In this document: piece after piece, positions 1 to 13,600 of the stretch
How positions within the stretch are numbered: position 1 is the first letter of the stretch
Layout: every line of letters begins with the position of its first letter
Assembly (NCBI RefSeq): GCF_024713975.1
Contig: NC_091102.1
Coordinates: 20,619,001 to 20,683,000 of the forward strand
Length of the DNA stretch: 64,000 bases
Direction: 5' to 3'
From: Paralichthys olivaceus
Taxonomy: Eukaryota > Chordata > Actinopteri > Pleuronectiformes > Paralichthyidae
The notes under the pieces: model-generated
Told to the model about the DNA's origin: nothing
The model's input: only the letters and a program-made list of their open reading frames with translations
The model's database searches: none
Made by a program: the position numbers and the translations under genes

Positions 1-1429
1 GGAGGCAGAGAGCAGATTATGTTCTCAGAACTTCTGGGACTACTGTAATTTAAAATGAAGTGGGCTTAAAGGGTAAAACCCCTCAATTGAGGTAATCCAA
101 TATGTTATTCTTGCTGTCTGGGAAAGTCCATGTGGAACCAAAGAAACCATATCTGTAACACCAAAGGCCTTTATGCTCTCTTCTCTGATGCTGATGTTAC
201 ATAAGTCTAATTGCAGCTCTGCTTTGATAACAATATATTCATCATGCACATATAAAAACATCTAAGAGACATATGTACTCAGTAAAAACATGACACAGTG
301 GCTAATAAACCAGCCTAGTGTAATATGACCGTTGAGCTTCACGTTTGTCTCAATTTTCAAAACATGGTAAGTATATTTAATTTAAGTTATTAGAATATTG
401 GAGTCAATGTGATTTGAAAATGTTTGAATGTTTGTTAAATTAGCAGATTACATCACGTTGTGTGACATATACATTGCGCCAATACTCCGGCCCTTCTCCC
501 AAATATCCACAAATGTTGAAATGGAATAAAAAAATAAGCACCAGGATAAAACAGCAACAACTGCCACTCATGGCCACTGAATATGAACATGTCCATGCTA
601 GATTGCATTATCAGGTAGTAAATCTGCACCTCAAAATCACATGGTATAAAGTGGGAGTGGAGGAAAAAAATGTTTATGAGCACAGATATGGAATACACAC
701 TGATTCAGATAACATCACCTGACAAACCTCCACATAAAATCCTGCAAACCTAATATAGACATTTATAAAGCCTCACGTCTGACACCATTGCCAGCAATAG
801 ACATATGCAACCAGATAAAACCAATAAGTATAAAAAGATAGAACTAAATCTGTAAAGATAAATTCCTATCATCTCGTGTTATACAATATAATGTCCAACC
901 CTACGTGTGAGGAAAAGTAGAATGGGTGTATTTTTAGCTGAGGTGTGAACACAGCCTGTGTAAATGATATAAACGCATGGCACGCCGATGATGCTTGCAT
1001 GTGACTCCAGGCGCGTGCAGCACATGTGCAGCATCAGGTCCCAGAGTGTGACTTAATTAAAGATTCCTTTGCTTGGTGCCTGGACTGGGACACACCCGCT
1101 CTCATTAACAGGGATCAGGACGGGAACGTGGAACATGTGCCATTGTTTGTTTTGTTTTAATGGAGGGGCTATTGAGTTACTACTCTACTACCAATAATGA
1201 CAGCATGTCAAACATGTTCTGTGTTCCACAACTGTTACTCCCCCTGTACATTGTTTAGGGCACTGGAGACACAGCCATCATACATGTAAAAAGACAAGTT
1301 ACTGCAGGTTAATATAACAATATTAATAAAGTATATACTTGTTATCATTGCAGAACATTTCCTATTCTCTCCATTGTTTGGCACGGCCCAAAGTTTTGCT
1401 GCATATGACCTAGAGAACTCCTTAATGTC

Positions 1430-1518
1430 TAACAACACAGTGACACAGCACACTGCATTTCGTTGCTTTGTACTTGTGACGTGCAATGACAATAAAGTTG
1501 AATCTAATCTAATTATAC
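1430..1518 (+). repeat. LINE-like 3' tail
   Basis: The segment has the form cattTCGTTG...GACAATAAAGTTGAATCTAATCTAA: a TTTCGTTG motif, a polyadenylation-like ACAATAAAG, then short AATCT repeats. In fish genomes this arrangement is typical of 3' ends of non-LTR retrotransposons. No reverse-transcriptase coding sequence is visible upstream, so this is at most a strongly 5'-truncated copy. Confidence 0.45.
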
Positions 1519-2940
1519 TGTTTATTAGACACTTATTGGTTACATTTCATAATGTCCATTACGTTTCTCTCTCAATCCAATGAGAAACCACATTCCTGTG
1601 CAAATACCGATGAAATTCCTCCACAGTGGAATGTCTAAGAGTGAAAACCTATCCTTTTAGAAACCAGTCAGGGTGAACTAGCAACAATGATCTGCCTCAG
1701 CTTGTTACAAGCATTGGTGCAAACCAGAGAGAGAGAAAAAAATCTTCTTTCTTCCTATGTGTATTCAGAGTAAATGCAGCATGTCAAAGGGGGGGATTTA
1801 TTAGGTCCCCAAAGAAAAACATTCTCCCGATGATGAAAACATGATTGGGCGACCTGGGTAGCCCAGCCTAACTTCTGATCCACTGTCACAGCAATTACCC
1901 TTGGAGCCCTGTGGCATCCGACCTCGGTGAAAAAGAGCCCGGGGAAAGAGAAGAGGCACAAATATCAACAAAAGGCACATTTTGAGGCAAAGGGGATGCG
2001 ACCTGGGAGAGCTGAGCTCCCTGTCCATCACTCGGAAGTGTTGTGAAAGGCTACAAAGGCCCCCAGAGTGAGACTTTGTGGGATTTCGACGTTGCCAAGA
2101 GCAAATGCAACATTGCCTTGCCAAGTATTAGGGAGAAGACAAGAAAATCCTCCCACACATACACACACACTTGCAGAGAAATATCAACAAAACTGCAGCA
2201 TAAAGGCCACATTCACAGATACACAAAGCCAGAGAGGCTTGATGGTATACGGCTAAACGGAGTGTATTATGTTGCACTGATGCCACAAGGTCTGAGGCGG
2301 AGGTGGAAGTAAGGCCTCTGCTTTACATTCCAAGAAAAGGGGCACACAACCGTGACTCTGGAGAGAAAATACAGTTGCCCTGTGCCTTAATCTATCATTC
2401 TGACTGACACTCTATCCTTTGCATTGCCAAGTGAATTCAAGACACTTTAAGAAGCTCAATGAACGCCTTTTTTACTCCACTATCTGGCTTTGTGGCCAAA
2501 GTTATGCATCACTGCATCCGTTATGTCTTGAAAAGCTGTTTAAAAAGAAATATCCGCTCATCAGACTCACACATCCTTTGACCACGAGGCATTGAAAGCA
2601 AAGGAGGTGCTTCCCAACATAGATTACTGGTTCCAATTATTACACAACCAAAAACAACTATAAAATGAGGAAGCTCTTCTTAAATTCAGCTACTTAATAC
2701 ACACATCTACATTCCTGGGAAGTATTTTGACTATTTGGATGTAAGAAAATGATGCAATTTACATGTCACTTCATTTTTATACAAATCTCTTATTCATTTT
2801 AACACTTCAGACATTTTTACATTGAATGGTTTTAGGTCATTATCTTTAGATTATATTTGAAATAACTTTCCAGTGCATAATTAGTGCTTTATGTTTGTAA
2901 ATGTAATGGTCAGAAGAACTATTTCTATTTGCACAGGGCG

Positions 2941-3196
2941 GTTGGGCGGCTGCAGCTCAGGTGGTAGAGTGGGTTTTCCACTAACCAATCCCAGTCAACC
3001 CATTTCCGAGTGCCGTTGAGCAAGATGCTGAACCCCAAATTGCCCCTGGTGGCTGTGCCAGCAGTGTGTGAGTGAGTACGACACAGAAAGTTCTGTATTT
3101 ATGTATGAATGGGTAAATGGCAATATCTTCACAGTAAAGCACTTTGAGTGGTCATCAGGACAAGAAAAGCTGTAATAAAAATACAGACCATTTACC
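2941..3196 (+). mobile_element. tRNA-derived SINE copy (plus)
   Basis: The copy opens with a tRNA A-box-like stretch (CAGCTCAGGTGGTAGAG), continues with a body containing GCTGAACCCCAAATTGCCCC and GTATGAATGGGTAAATGG, and ends in AAAGCACTTTGAGTGGTCATC...CTGTAATAAAAATACAGACCATTTACCA. This is a common fish SINE architecture. An inverted relative lies at 41.67-41.92 kb and a partial one at 59.58-59.70 kb. The B box is decayed in this copy. Family assignment is from memory of the pattern. Confidence 0.7.
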
Positions 3197-6100
3197 ATAG
3201 TTGTTAAAGCTGAATATCATATAATATGCACGTATATCAATTCTCACATGCAGCTGAGGTTGACAGGAAGATGCTGGAGAGAAACAGCTCAGATCATTGA
3301 AAGAGAAAATAGTTTTTACATTCTTTCTTTGTAGATGTATCACTGCTGTGCACAGGTTTCTTATTGAGTAACAGCTTCGTATAATCCAGGTTTTTTTGGA
3401 ATGATGCAAAGTATCAGGAAGGCATTAAAAAGTTGGCTAGAGCAGACTGATGTTTGCTGCTCATAGCTGTTTAACCAGCTGGGAACAATATGGGAGACAG
3501 TTACCACATCAAGATAAACCTGATTAAACATTCTGGCCACGCTGTCATGTGAAGAATGAGTTTATAAGAAGCTTCCCACTCTGAAATAATGTGCTCAAGT
3601 GTCCGTCAGAGGTTAAATTCCTGTGTGCATTGGCATTAAAAGGTAAGATGACAGGGGTTAACTTCATCGAGGAACCACAGCCCTCTCCTGGGTCAAGCAC
3701 ACACTGGGCACCTTTCCACAGGGGAACACACAGAGAGGGTCTTGTTCTGCGGCCCATGTGCAGGACAGTGCCAGCAGGTAGGAGTGAAACGATAGGCCTC
3801 CCCAGAGACGCAGCACAGAGGACGCACTGTTTGCCCACAGCTACAACATCCACTGGAATGCAATAAGGGGCGGCAGGTAACTCTCAGTTCACCACATAGC
3901 TTTATCGAAAATCTTCAAAACCCAGGAAAGCCCCCGCCTGCCGGCTGACACTTTGGTGGGAATTTCAGAAGCGGGGGAGATTGAGAGCTGGACTTGACAG
4001 GGATCAAACTGAAATTAGTATTTTCTTAAGAAGGCACAGTCAGCTGTTTTACTGATGTCGAGATTTGGCCTATTGAAGGCTCACAAACAAATCTGTCTGG
4101 GTATAGTTAGCATCATGTGTAGCATAAAAGAGTTTGTTATTACAAAATGTACTTTCAATTTGCATCGTTGTTATCATGAAACAATAACTGAGTCTTACTT
4201 GCATAGAAAAGGAAGGTCTATATACACATATGATTATTTTTTTATATTTAATAGTTTGATTAATGTGTGTTGTTTTTTTCAATCTTTATTCAAGAGGCTC
4301 TTCCAGTCTGGTTTTCATTTATTTTGTAATATATCATTTTCAAAGTATGGTTTTCTACTCTCCTCCATGTTCATTTATATTCCCTGATTTCATGATAATT
4401 TCCTGCCGGGAATCCGTGCCGTGTGAAAACACAAACACCAACAAAAAAAAAGTTAAAAACGACACAACGCAATAAACAACCGAGCATAGTATGAAACATC
4501 ATATCACACAGTCCTTCTAAAAAAGTACATGGACTTCACACTTGTGTCCATAAGATCCACTCCACTCTTAATTTATCTCTGGCTCTGTCTGCCAAATATC
4601 TGAGCTCCTAGGGTGTGTTCTCAGGGATTTTAAAATAGTGCAACATACAGAGTCAATGCAGAGACTCAAGTAGCAACAAATAGATGCAGATCTAAATTAA
4701 CTAACTGAGGTAAAACACCTCTTTGTGTCCATTTCATGAATCTACAAAGAAACTACAGGAAGACAAACAAAAAGAGCTTTCATTCTGGTAGATTCTTAAA
4801 TCTGAGCCTGTGTTGTCACTCCACGTACATGCACTTGGTATACATACTAGATAAAGTAGATAAATTCAGACTGTGCTCAATCCGACCATGTCTTTAGATT
4901 CCCTCTCTTTATCAGCTACGTTTATACATTAGCAGCTCACCATGCGACAATGGGAACAGCTTTTCTGAGCTAAATGTTTGGATTTTGCATATTTGTTTTA
5001 TATGTGGTAGCACAAGCTTCTTGGGAGCCAGTCGTACAGAAGGAAGGAAGCAAATCCATAAACAGCACACAGCCAAAAATGATCATTTGGCAATAATTCT
5101 CAGTGAGATGTCTGAACTAACGACACATAACTGAGTGCACAAATGGAAATAGAATCTCAATATTATCTAAAATAGATATACCCTTAAAAAAACATTAACT
5201 TCTTGTTTGTGGAGGATTTAATACCATTCTGGAAAACATGTTTATGTTGTGTTCACGTCTCAGCTGTCCGTCAGCCCACGTACTGCTATTATACAACAAC
5301 CACTCGACGCAAAGCACACTGCACACATTCTTTCTGCAGCCGATTCATGACCCCCTCATCTGGTTCAAAGTCTAGCCTGTGTACTTTGGTTTTACATGAG
5401 GGTTTTCCTTTCTGCTCGATTGTTATCACTCTTCAAAGTTCTGAGCCGTGGGCCTCCCTGAGCGCTGCTGACAGGAGCCGACAACCCGTCCTCTTCATCT
5501 GGGACAAAAACCACACACAAGTATCGCACACGCACAACGAGCAATTAACACAGGAAGCTATTTCTCTGCACCTGAGCACACCTCCAACACAAACATCAGC
5601 ATGAGAAAAAACTGCTTTAAACTTTAACAATGTACGCAACCATTGTATTCACATCGTCTTAAAACTCCGTCTTACAGAACAAACAGCTCCACTTTGCAAG
5701 CTCCTGCTAAAGTGATTGCTGATTGTTTACACCCAGCATGACTGATGACACTTTAGCACCACATCAATATTTCAACCACAGCTCTACTGGCAGAGGCTAA
5801 GCATTCATTTCCCACAGCTCGCCATGTGCCCACAGCCCTGCACGCCACCGTGCCAGCTGTTTGTCTTTGCTACAGAGCAGATCAGCATATCCAGGGAAAG
5901 ACATCCACCACACACTAAAAGTAGCACAGGAAGTCGAGTGTTTAATATGAAGTATGTCTGTGCTGTGGCAGGCACATACTGTGTGTGTGTGTATAGGACT
6001 GCTCATCCAGAGCATAACACATGGCGTCATCTAAATCAGGGCTTATGCCCCTCGGGGTAGTTCTGCAGTTGCCAACCTCCAACTTAAGGTCGTAAAACCT

Positions 6101-7308
6101 CAATGACTACAACTGCATGAAGTTTGCAATAAATCAAACTCAATGGCAACTTGAAATGTATAAAAAAGGAAATGGATAAGTAATTAAAACATCTAGTTTC
6201 TGCCACACCTACAAACTTGGTCAAATCTCCTGAAAAAAGATAAGTATATCTCAGATCCAGGATCTCAATATCTCAACGGTGCTGGATTAAAAGTGTTAAA
6301 TAACTTCCTGTTTTAAATCATTTCTAATGAAGACGACGGACAGGACAATGGGTGGTGCTGGTGAGGGAGAGCTTGATCTCATTGGATCAGGCTGCAGGAG
6401 TATGCCACACAAACAAAGTTGGGTAAACCACAGCAGAAGGGCACTGGAGATGCACTGAAAGGCTTGTCATACAAACACGCCACAGAGCTGTGGTTTTAGT
6501 GAGCAGCTCCAGACTAAATAAAAAGACTTTAACTTTGAAGTTACTGCAGAGCATCATCAATGCAAACAAGTCATTGATGATGATTGATGAAATACAAAGT
6601 TGTGTCCTATTATGTTCATTCACGTAAATCCAGCCTCTGTTAGCCTGCAGGGAGAAGTGAGGTTTGGATCAGACAGAGTAAGAAATGAGTGCAGGTCACA
6701 GGTCACAGGTCAGTGACCACATTCCACCAGAGAGCAGAGCTTCTGGCTGCAGAACCACATCATATTCAACAAGTGCTGCAGTGAACACACATCTAAACCC
6801 TCAGCACCAGCAACATTAGGCAGAGGGAATAATTTCCATTACATCACTGCTGCAACAATCACTACTTTTCATCCCTTTTGTCATGGAGTCAAGCATGACT
6901 GAACTTGGACTTTTCGGAGTTGCCCCTGGCAGAGTCATTATGGTGAATGGTTTACCTCATTCTAACCTGATGTCAGAGCAGGAATTAGACACACATTATC
7001 CCTGAGTGAGGCTGCTGCACGAACTGTTTGAATGAACACCATTAAGGTGTGTTCTTCTGAAGTGACTGAAACATTACTGTTGTTTCTTCTTGCTGTTGAT
7101 GGTGCAGCTGTGGAATCAGAGGAGTCTAACCAGACTGAGAACACTTTGATTCGTTTGTCAAGTAGATGCTTATCTCGATCATACAGATCTCCAACAGAGA
7201 AATCTAGAGTATAGTATGTGCAAATGAAAACAAGCTGCAGCCACTCTCTCAGTAAAGTGGAGCTCAGACGCCCAAACTTGTGCGCAGACACTTGAGTCCA
7301 CTTCTTAC

Positions 7309-7362
7309 CTTCCTCGCGCTCTCTTTCTTCTTCTCCTCCTCATGCTGCTGGACTGCAGGCAT
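7309..7362 (-). CDS. Candidate first coding exon of an unknown minus-strand gene
   Basis: On the minus strand an ATG at 7362 opens 18 codons (MPAVQQHEEEKKKESARK) ending exactly at a strong donor, AAG|GTAAGAAG, at 7309/7308. Upstream on that strand (7.37-7.75 kb) the DNA is richer in CpG than its surroundings and holds a GA-rich tract, as first exons often do. I do not recognise the peptide and could not find a partner exon in 1-7.3 kb, so a gene would need a long first intron or run out of the window. Chance is a real alternative. Confidence 0.2.
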
Positions 7363-7477
7363 TGGCAGGAAGTCCTCTTCACAGCAGATGAAGCTCACCG
7401 TGCATCCCATCCGAGCGACGCCAGGGCGCACACGTCCTTACCCATCCAACTGTCTGCGCACCAAACACGAGGACCCG

Positions 7478-7606
7478 CTCCTCTCCTCTGCTCTCCTCTC
7501 CTCTCCTCTGCTCTCCTCTCCTCTCCTCTCCTCTCCTCTGCTCTGCTCTGCTCTTCTCTCCTCTGCTCTCCTCTCCTCTTCTCTCCTCTCCTCTGCTGCT
7601 GCTGCT
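7478..7606. repeat. CTCTC/CTCTG polypyrimidine tract
   Basis: About 130 bp built almost only of CTCTCCTCTC and CTCTG units, ending in a short GCT run. The plus strand is essentially all pyrimidine apart from interspersed G. The strand asymmetry makes open frames reading LSSPLLSS in several phases, which are artefacts of the repeat. Such tracts can form triplex (H-) DNA. Confidence 0.9.
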
Positions 7607-7771
7607 CGTGCGGCTGCAGGTGGACACTTGTTGCGTTATCGCCTCATTTTACGCACAAACGCACCGCGATTGTACCTGTTCTCAATGCAGTTTCCAGCAG
7701 ATTCTGACAGGAGCTGTGTTCACGCACTGACCCACAGAGCCACACTGAGATGAAGTGACTCATTGCAGACT

Positions 7772-7806
7772 GACACACACACATACACACACAAACACAC
7801 ACACAC
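7772..7806. repeat. (AC)n microsatellite
   Basis: An interrupted CA run, with CATAC and CAAAC interruptions, just right of the CpG-richer segment. Confidence 0.9.
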
Positions 7807-8030
7807 CTTCACATGTGTGCTGTGATTGGTGGTTCAGCCTGTCAGCCACTCCCAGCTGACACTGATGGTTTTATAGTCTGCATGGCGTGCAAGCACACAC
7901 ACAGTGTTTATATTTGAAAGGGGGCTAAATAGTACACACACATACACCATTTTCTGGGTACTAACTTAAACTTGGCCATAGTCACCACTTTCCCTAACTT
8001 GACCTTAACCTGAACTTAACTTTAAGAGTG

Positions 8031-8057
8031 TGAGAGAGAGAGAGAGAGAGAGAGAGA
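8031..8057. repeat. (GA)n microsatellite
   Basis: A near-perfect run of GA dinucleotides, about 13 units. Confidence 0.95.
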
Positions 8058-8094
8058 TTCTTATTAGGACTTTGCTTTGACATCCATTCATTGT

Positions 8095-8430
8095 GGACGG
8101 CCTAACCAAAACCTTATCCTTAAACATGACCAATGAATGCCTAACCCTAACCTAAACCTCACCAGAGTTCTCATTTGACCTCTAACCTTATCCACGACCT
8201 CAGTGTTCTTACTGGAATAAGTTTTAAAGACACACACGTACACACACAGGATTTCCTGGAGACTTACATTAACCTCAACCTGATTCTTGTTGTTCTAGGT
8301 TTGTTCCCTCATGGTTGATGCACCTATTGTACGTCAGCTAAACGAAATGTAATGTGACCTCAACCTGACCATAACCTAACCTCAACTGTAACCTGACTTC
8401 AACCTCATTTTACCTCCAACCTTGTCCACA
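8095..8430. repeat. Degenerate CCTAACC-rich repeat
   Basis: Loose repetition of AACCTAACC / CCTAACCCTAACC / CTCAACCTGACC words through the segment, interspersed with unique sequence. It resembles interstitial telomere-like or minisatellite-derived DNA but is too irregular for a defined unit. No gene is visible from here to about 9.37 kb apart from the (TG)n at 8.45 kb. Confidence 0.4.
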
Positions 8431-8451
8431 TCCTCAGTGTCTATACTATAC

Positions 8452-8472
8452 TGTGTGTGTGTGTGTGTGTGT
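8452..8472. repeat. (TG)n microsatellite
   Basis: A perfect TG run of about ten units. Confidence 0.95.
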
Positions 8473-9374
8473 CATTCAGGACCTTCAGAACAAACTGCTA
8501 CACTAGACTGACACCTAAAGTCTAGTGGAGTATGTCTCCCCCCGCTGGATGACTGATGAAGTGATCACAAACAATTTGCTTTTTTCCCCTTTTATTGTTG
8601 AATTGTATATTTTATTGAAATCTTTTAATCAGTTTCTGTGTCCACTGCATAAAGATACATTTATATAATCAAAGCTTTACTACTAACGTTACGTTATGCC
8701 AGCAGCCCATAAGACAATCTTATGTTGTGTGCTGTGTACAGTTTATAACAAAACTGGGTACGCCCCTCCATCAATATCACTAAAATAATAAGTAAGTGTT
8801 CCAGTTGAATGCAATTGCATCAGTTTCAGTCAGTCTGAGAAGAATGAGACTCATTAATTCTTTACAAATAAGTGTTGCTGTTCCATCTAACTAAAGCTTT
8901 GGGATAGGTGTTCTATTAGATTGGAGTCAGTAGACATACTGTACCTGGCCATGTTATTTATTTTTTCTTTACAAACTCAAGTGTGATTCTTGCAGTGTGT
9001 TAGGGATCCTCGTCATCTGGAGGTCAGGAGTTCTGATCTGGGATCTTTTCATTCAGTATTCATTGAGTCACATTCATTCATACCCATGGTGTCATCTCCT
9101 GTTGCATTCATTCAGCCTCTTATCAGCACACTCCAGCCTCCAGTTCCTCACCATGTGGAGCCATGACACATTAGATAGAACCCGGAAAAATCAAGGCTTA
9201 ACTTTAAATTGCAGGTGTGATAACTTTGTTGAGCTGAGGTTGCATCTATATTTTCAGTGTAGTTGATGTAAAGGGTTTTTTAATTATAAATAAGATAACC
9301 TGCACAACACTTCAACTTAAAAGTGATACAACTATTGTAAGTTTACACATTTTTCTCCTGTGACAGATCCGTGA

Positions 9375-10090
9375 CTCCAAGCCAATCAATTTGATTTATG
9401 TCAGGGGAACGTGAAGGCCAGTCAATAGCATCAATGCCTTAGTCATCCAGGAACTGCCTACACACTCTGGCCACATGAGGCCAAGCATTGTCCTGCACCA
9501 GGAGGAATCCAGGATTTCATCCCGGTACCTAACAGTGTTCAGGAGACTGTTGGCTATGACATGCAGGTCTGTGCTACGCTCCAAGGATAAACCTCCCCAG
9601 ACCATCATGTTGTTACAGGCAGCTTAACGTTCACCACAGCTTCTCCAGACTTTCACATCTGTCACATGTGCTCAGAGTGAAACTGCTCTCAGCTGTGAAG
9701 AGAACAGGAAGTCAGTGGTGGACCTGCCAATTCTGTTGGTGTTCTCCTGGCAAATGCCAATCCAGCTGCACGGTGCTGGGCTAGGGGCACAGGTCCCACT
9801 AGAGGACGTTGGGCCCTCATGTCACCCTCATGGAGTCTGTTTGTCACAGTTTGGTCAGAAACACGCACACCAGTAGCCTGCTGGAGGTCATTTTGTAGGA
9901 CTCTGTCTGTGCTCCTCCTGTTCCTCCTCACACAAAGGAGCAGATACCGTCCTCCTGCTGAGTTGATGCTCTTCTACGGCCCTGTCCATCTCTCCTTGTG
10001 TAACGCCGGTCTCCTGATATCTCCTCCATGCTCCTGAGATTGTGGGAGACACAGCGGACCTTCTTGCGACCGCACGAAAATAGCCAAATG
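9375..10090 (-). pseudogene. Decayed Tc1/mariner-type transposase
   Basis: Reading the minus strand from about 10.0 kb leftward, one frame gives a helix-turn-helix-like piece ([18 protein letters not shown]) followed by a stretch like [15 protein letters not shown] different frame further on gives MVWGGLSLE...TDLHVIAN...AVRYRDEIL-type sequence. These are the DNA-binding and DDE-domain landmarks of fish Tc1-like transposases. The pieces are broken by frameshifts and stops, the catalytic 3' part has decayed, and I see no clear terminal inverted repeats. This is a dead, 5'- and 3'-eroded copy. Confidence 0.85.
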
Positions 10091-10557
10091 TCAGTTCCTT
10101 AAGGGCATCAATAAGAACTGAAAATGAACAATGTATTTGTTATAGAGGGAATCGAAATGAGGCTGGGCTGGATTCACTTCTATATCACACACACACAATG
10201 AATCACCACATCTCCTTGTGTTGTGAATAATTATTAAATAATACAATTCAGCTTCTATGTTTTATTTTAAATTAAGTGAGCAAATGGAAAATAACCAAAG
10301 ACTTCTAACTAAATATTTTTTTATTTGCATGAAAGTGGAAGCTCAGACATGACCTTCAGTATAATTTTTTTGAAGGAAGGAGACCATTTTATAAGAAAAC
10401 AAAAAATAAAATGTCCATGTAACCACAGCATCATTTATATTTAATAAAAAAAACTATGCATCTTGCTGGTGTATGATATTGATGTATGTTTATGATACTG
10501 CTAGCATTCAGAAGCATTAGTCGGTATCTCTGTATATGTATATAGATAAACATGTGT

Positions 10558-10563
10558 TTTATT
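10558..10563 (-). terminator. cyp27a1 poly(A) signal
   Basis: AATAAA on the minus strand (TTTATT on plus), 108 bases past the cyp27a1 stop codon. Its position suits a short 3' UTR. Other AT-rich hexamers lie further left, so the actual cleavage site is unproven. Confidence 0.5.
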
Positions 10564-10670
10564 TTTATATTTGATAGGGTTAAGCTTGCAAATCTGCTGC
10601 TAGAGTCAGACATTCTTAAAAACAGATAGAAACACTCAGACACAACATTTGCTTTAAAACCAAACACAAA

Positions 10671-13600
10671 TCAAGTTGCGTTTTCACGTCGTCTGGACAC
10701 AAAGTGCAGGTTCACTTGCTGATCTGGAACCAGGACAGTGCGGCTGATGCATTTCAACTCTCCCATCGTTGGGTCTGGCTTGATTTCGAAAAGCCTGATT
10801 AGCTGGGAGGGACAAAAAGAAATATGGAGTTACTGAAGTCACTTTATTATAGACCTGACAGAATGAGAAGATAATGCCACGAGGCTATGTTGACATCCTA
10901 AAACCTGTCTAAACCTGAAAGTTGCACTTATCTGTATTTCTGTGTTTAATTTTCTTATTGTAAAATAATTATTGTTCTCCACAGCTCTGCTGAGCATTTT
11001 GCATGCATCAGCTCATTCCTTAATTTAACTGGCCACAAACAAAGTAAGCAACCAGCTGGTGAACACAGGAAAAAAGGTTTTCTGAAGACTTGCTGAAATT
11101 GAATTGGAGTTGACATCAGAGACTATAACAGCGTGTGCTGGATGTATAAATAAATAATTTACTTCAAATACATTTACAACAATTTTGCAAGTTGGTTTTA
11201 TGTGATGCTTCTTCTGCTGCCCTCCAGTGGCCAAAAAGAAGACAAACCAGTTTAATGTGTCATTATTGGTGAAAATACTACAAAACACTTTTATGTTGCT
11301 CACACATAGGCTTCATCTACACTGTTGTGCAGTTAAATTCTGCATTTTACAATGATACAACTGCTTACATGTGTAAGAGATGAGCTATTCAAACAATCTG
11401 TGTACGTCGGCATGTGCCCAGTGTATCAGAGCGGTCATGTGATATGGATTTTCGAGGATGTCAGTATGGACGGGGATCAATACTGACAGCAAAAACATTT
11501 ACATACACAGAGGTCTTTCGTATCACAATCAACTTATTGCTTTGAGCAATGGGATATTTTCCATTGGGTTTCTGTGTAGCAACATTTGAACCAGAATCTG
11601 ATGACACTTGATGGGTTATTTGGTCAATTAAACACATCTGTACAACCCTAGTGAAGCAGATTAACAAAGCTTCTTATAGTTATGAATTACTAATTAATAC
11701 CTGGATGTTTGTTTCACTTTCATGTAGTTTATGTAGTCAATAATATTGAAAGAGAACTGAAGCGACGTTTTCAGGCACTCTATTGATCCTGTGTTTTCAG
11801 GAGATGTTTTTAAAAGTTTTTTTTTTCCCCACTTGTCACTTACCTGAAAAACAACCATGTACATCTCAAGCTCAGCAATCCGGCGACCGACGCAGCCTCT
11901 CACTCCGAAGCCAAACGGAATGGAGCCGAAGGGGTGTGGCATCTGGCGGCCATCACGGAGCCATCTCTCTGGCCTAAACGTGAATGGCTCTGGGAACGTG
12001 TCTTCATCGTGACTGATGGCGTAGTGACAAAGCTTGAAAGCAGTCTGGAGAAGCCATAGTGGAGATATCATGAAATTCTGATATTATACACATTATAAAC
12101 TTATACTACTATTCTAAAAGGTTACTTTTTTCTTTAAGTTATAATAAAAGTGCTCACAAAACTAATACAAAATGTCTGATAAAGGTTCAAAAAACAACCC
12201 ACTTTCTTTGAAAATTGATATCCACCAATAGCAACGCTCTTTTCTGAAGTGATCCTCCCATTTATAGGAACCACAGGGTACATCCTGCAAACGAGAAAGA
12301 TTCATTTTTTTGTTTCCTCTGGACAAATATGTAAAATCTTATCAAGAAAACAAAGACTACTCATCTAGATCCCCTTCCAATACCATGTATTTCCATGTTT
12401 TTACATCACTCTGGCTAATGAACCCCATCACAACACCTTATCCTCTCTAACCAGTTCTACCTCAGTGCTTCCTTGATGACAGCCCTTAAATATGGCATCC
12501 GAGTGACCTCTGCAGCAGAGGGGGTCTGGTCTGCCGGTACGAAGTTGGACACTTCTTTATACAGTCTGTCCTGGCTCTGGGGTTCCCGGGACAGCAGGTG
12601 CAAAGTCCAAGTGAGGGTATTGGACGTCTTAAAAAACAAAAAGATGCCAATAAGAAGACAGGCAGAGAGAGCTATGCATCTTCTCATAACTAAAATGTTT
12701 ATGCTGCAGAAAATGAGCGGTGACATCTCAGAATGGTGACTGTGGATGTACATTGTGACATCTTAAATAAACCAGCAATAGCATAAGATGTGTTCAGAGT
12801 GGGTCATAAAAGCTAAAAGCTTTTTTGTATTCTTCTACAATTCTGTTCAAAGTCATAACAAAGTACAAATATTAATACAAGTATTAGGGCTGTATTTATT
12901 CTCATAATATTATGTGAATAAAGTCTACATTTTAAGAAAATAAAATAGTACCATTACAAGGATAAGGAAGTGTAATGTTACGAGAATAATTGTGTTATTT
13001 TATGAGATTAAAACTTTTTTTTTACTTATGATAATGTGATGCTGATGAGCCAAAATATTAAGTAGTCCTTAAATTATTTATTATTTGAACACAGGGAACA
13101 GCCTGATCTTCCAATATTCTCCCTGTAAAATGACAAATAGCCTAAAGTTACGACTTTATTTCCCTAAAATTATGACTTCATTCTGGTAATATCACAACAT
13201 CATTCAGTTTTTTTTTCTTCAACATGGCCCTAACACTTGATGTATCATATTTACCGTGTCCACTCCTGCTAAGAGGAGCTCAGTGATGCTGCCGTACACG
13301 TCCTTCAGGCTCATCTCAGTGTTAGAGAGGAGGTACGTGAGATATTCTCCCTCCACATCCTGCCGGTTGTCCACACGCCGCTGAATGTCCTCCATCTTCT
13401 TATCAATCAGCACTTTAGCTAGTATAAGTGCAGAAATGTGTTTCAATTTAGCATCCATGTACAGACAAAATTAATGCCTCAAACATTTTCTTCTGTGTTT
13501 TAAAGTTAAATAAAAGCTAAATAATTTTATATTTTGGTAAATATGTCATTCGCTTTCTTGCAAAAAGTTAGATGAGAGGATTGATGCCACTGTCATCATT

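Larger units (their letters stand above)
1..7260. other. Gene-poor left flank
   Basis: I see no exon series here: the open frames are short, lack recognisable protein similarity and lack paired splice sites. What can be named is a LINE-like 3' tail near 1.43-1.52 kb and a SINE at 2.94-3.20 kb. The rest is AT-rich unique or decayed sequence. A distant exon of a gene outside the window could be missed by eye. Confidence 0.6.

Noticed and set aside
7280-7753. 157-codon plus-strand frame with a signal-peptide-like start
   Set aside because: Most of it is the CTCTC repeat read as LLSSPLLSS. The hydrophobic start alone is not enough, and neighbouring frames are equally open across the repeat.
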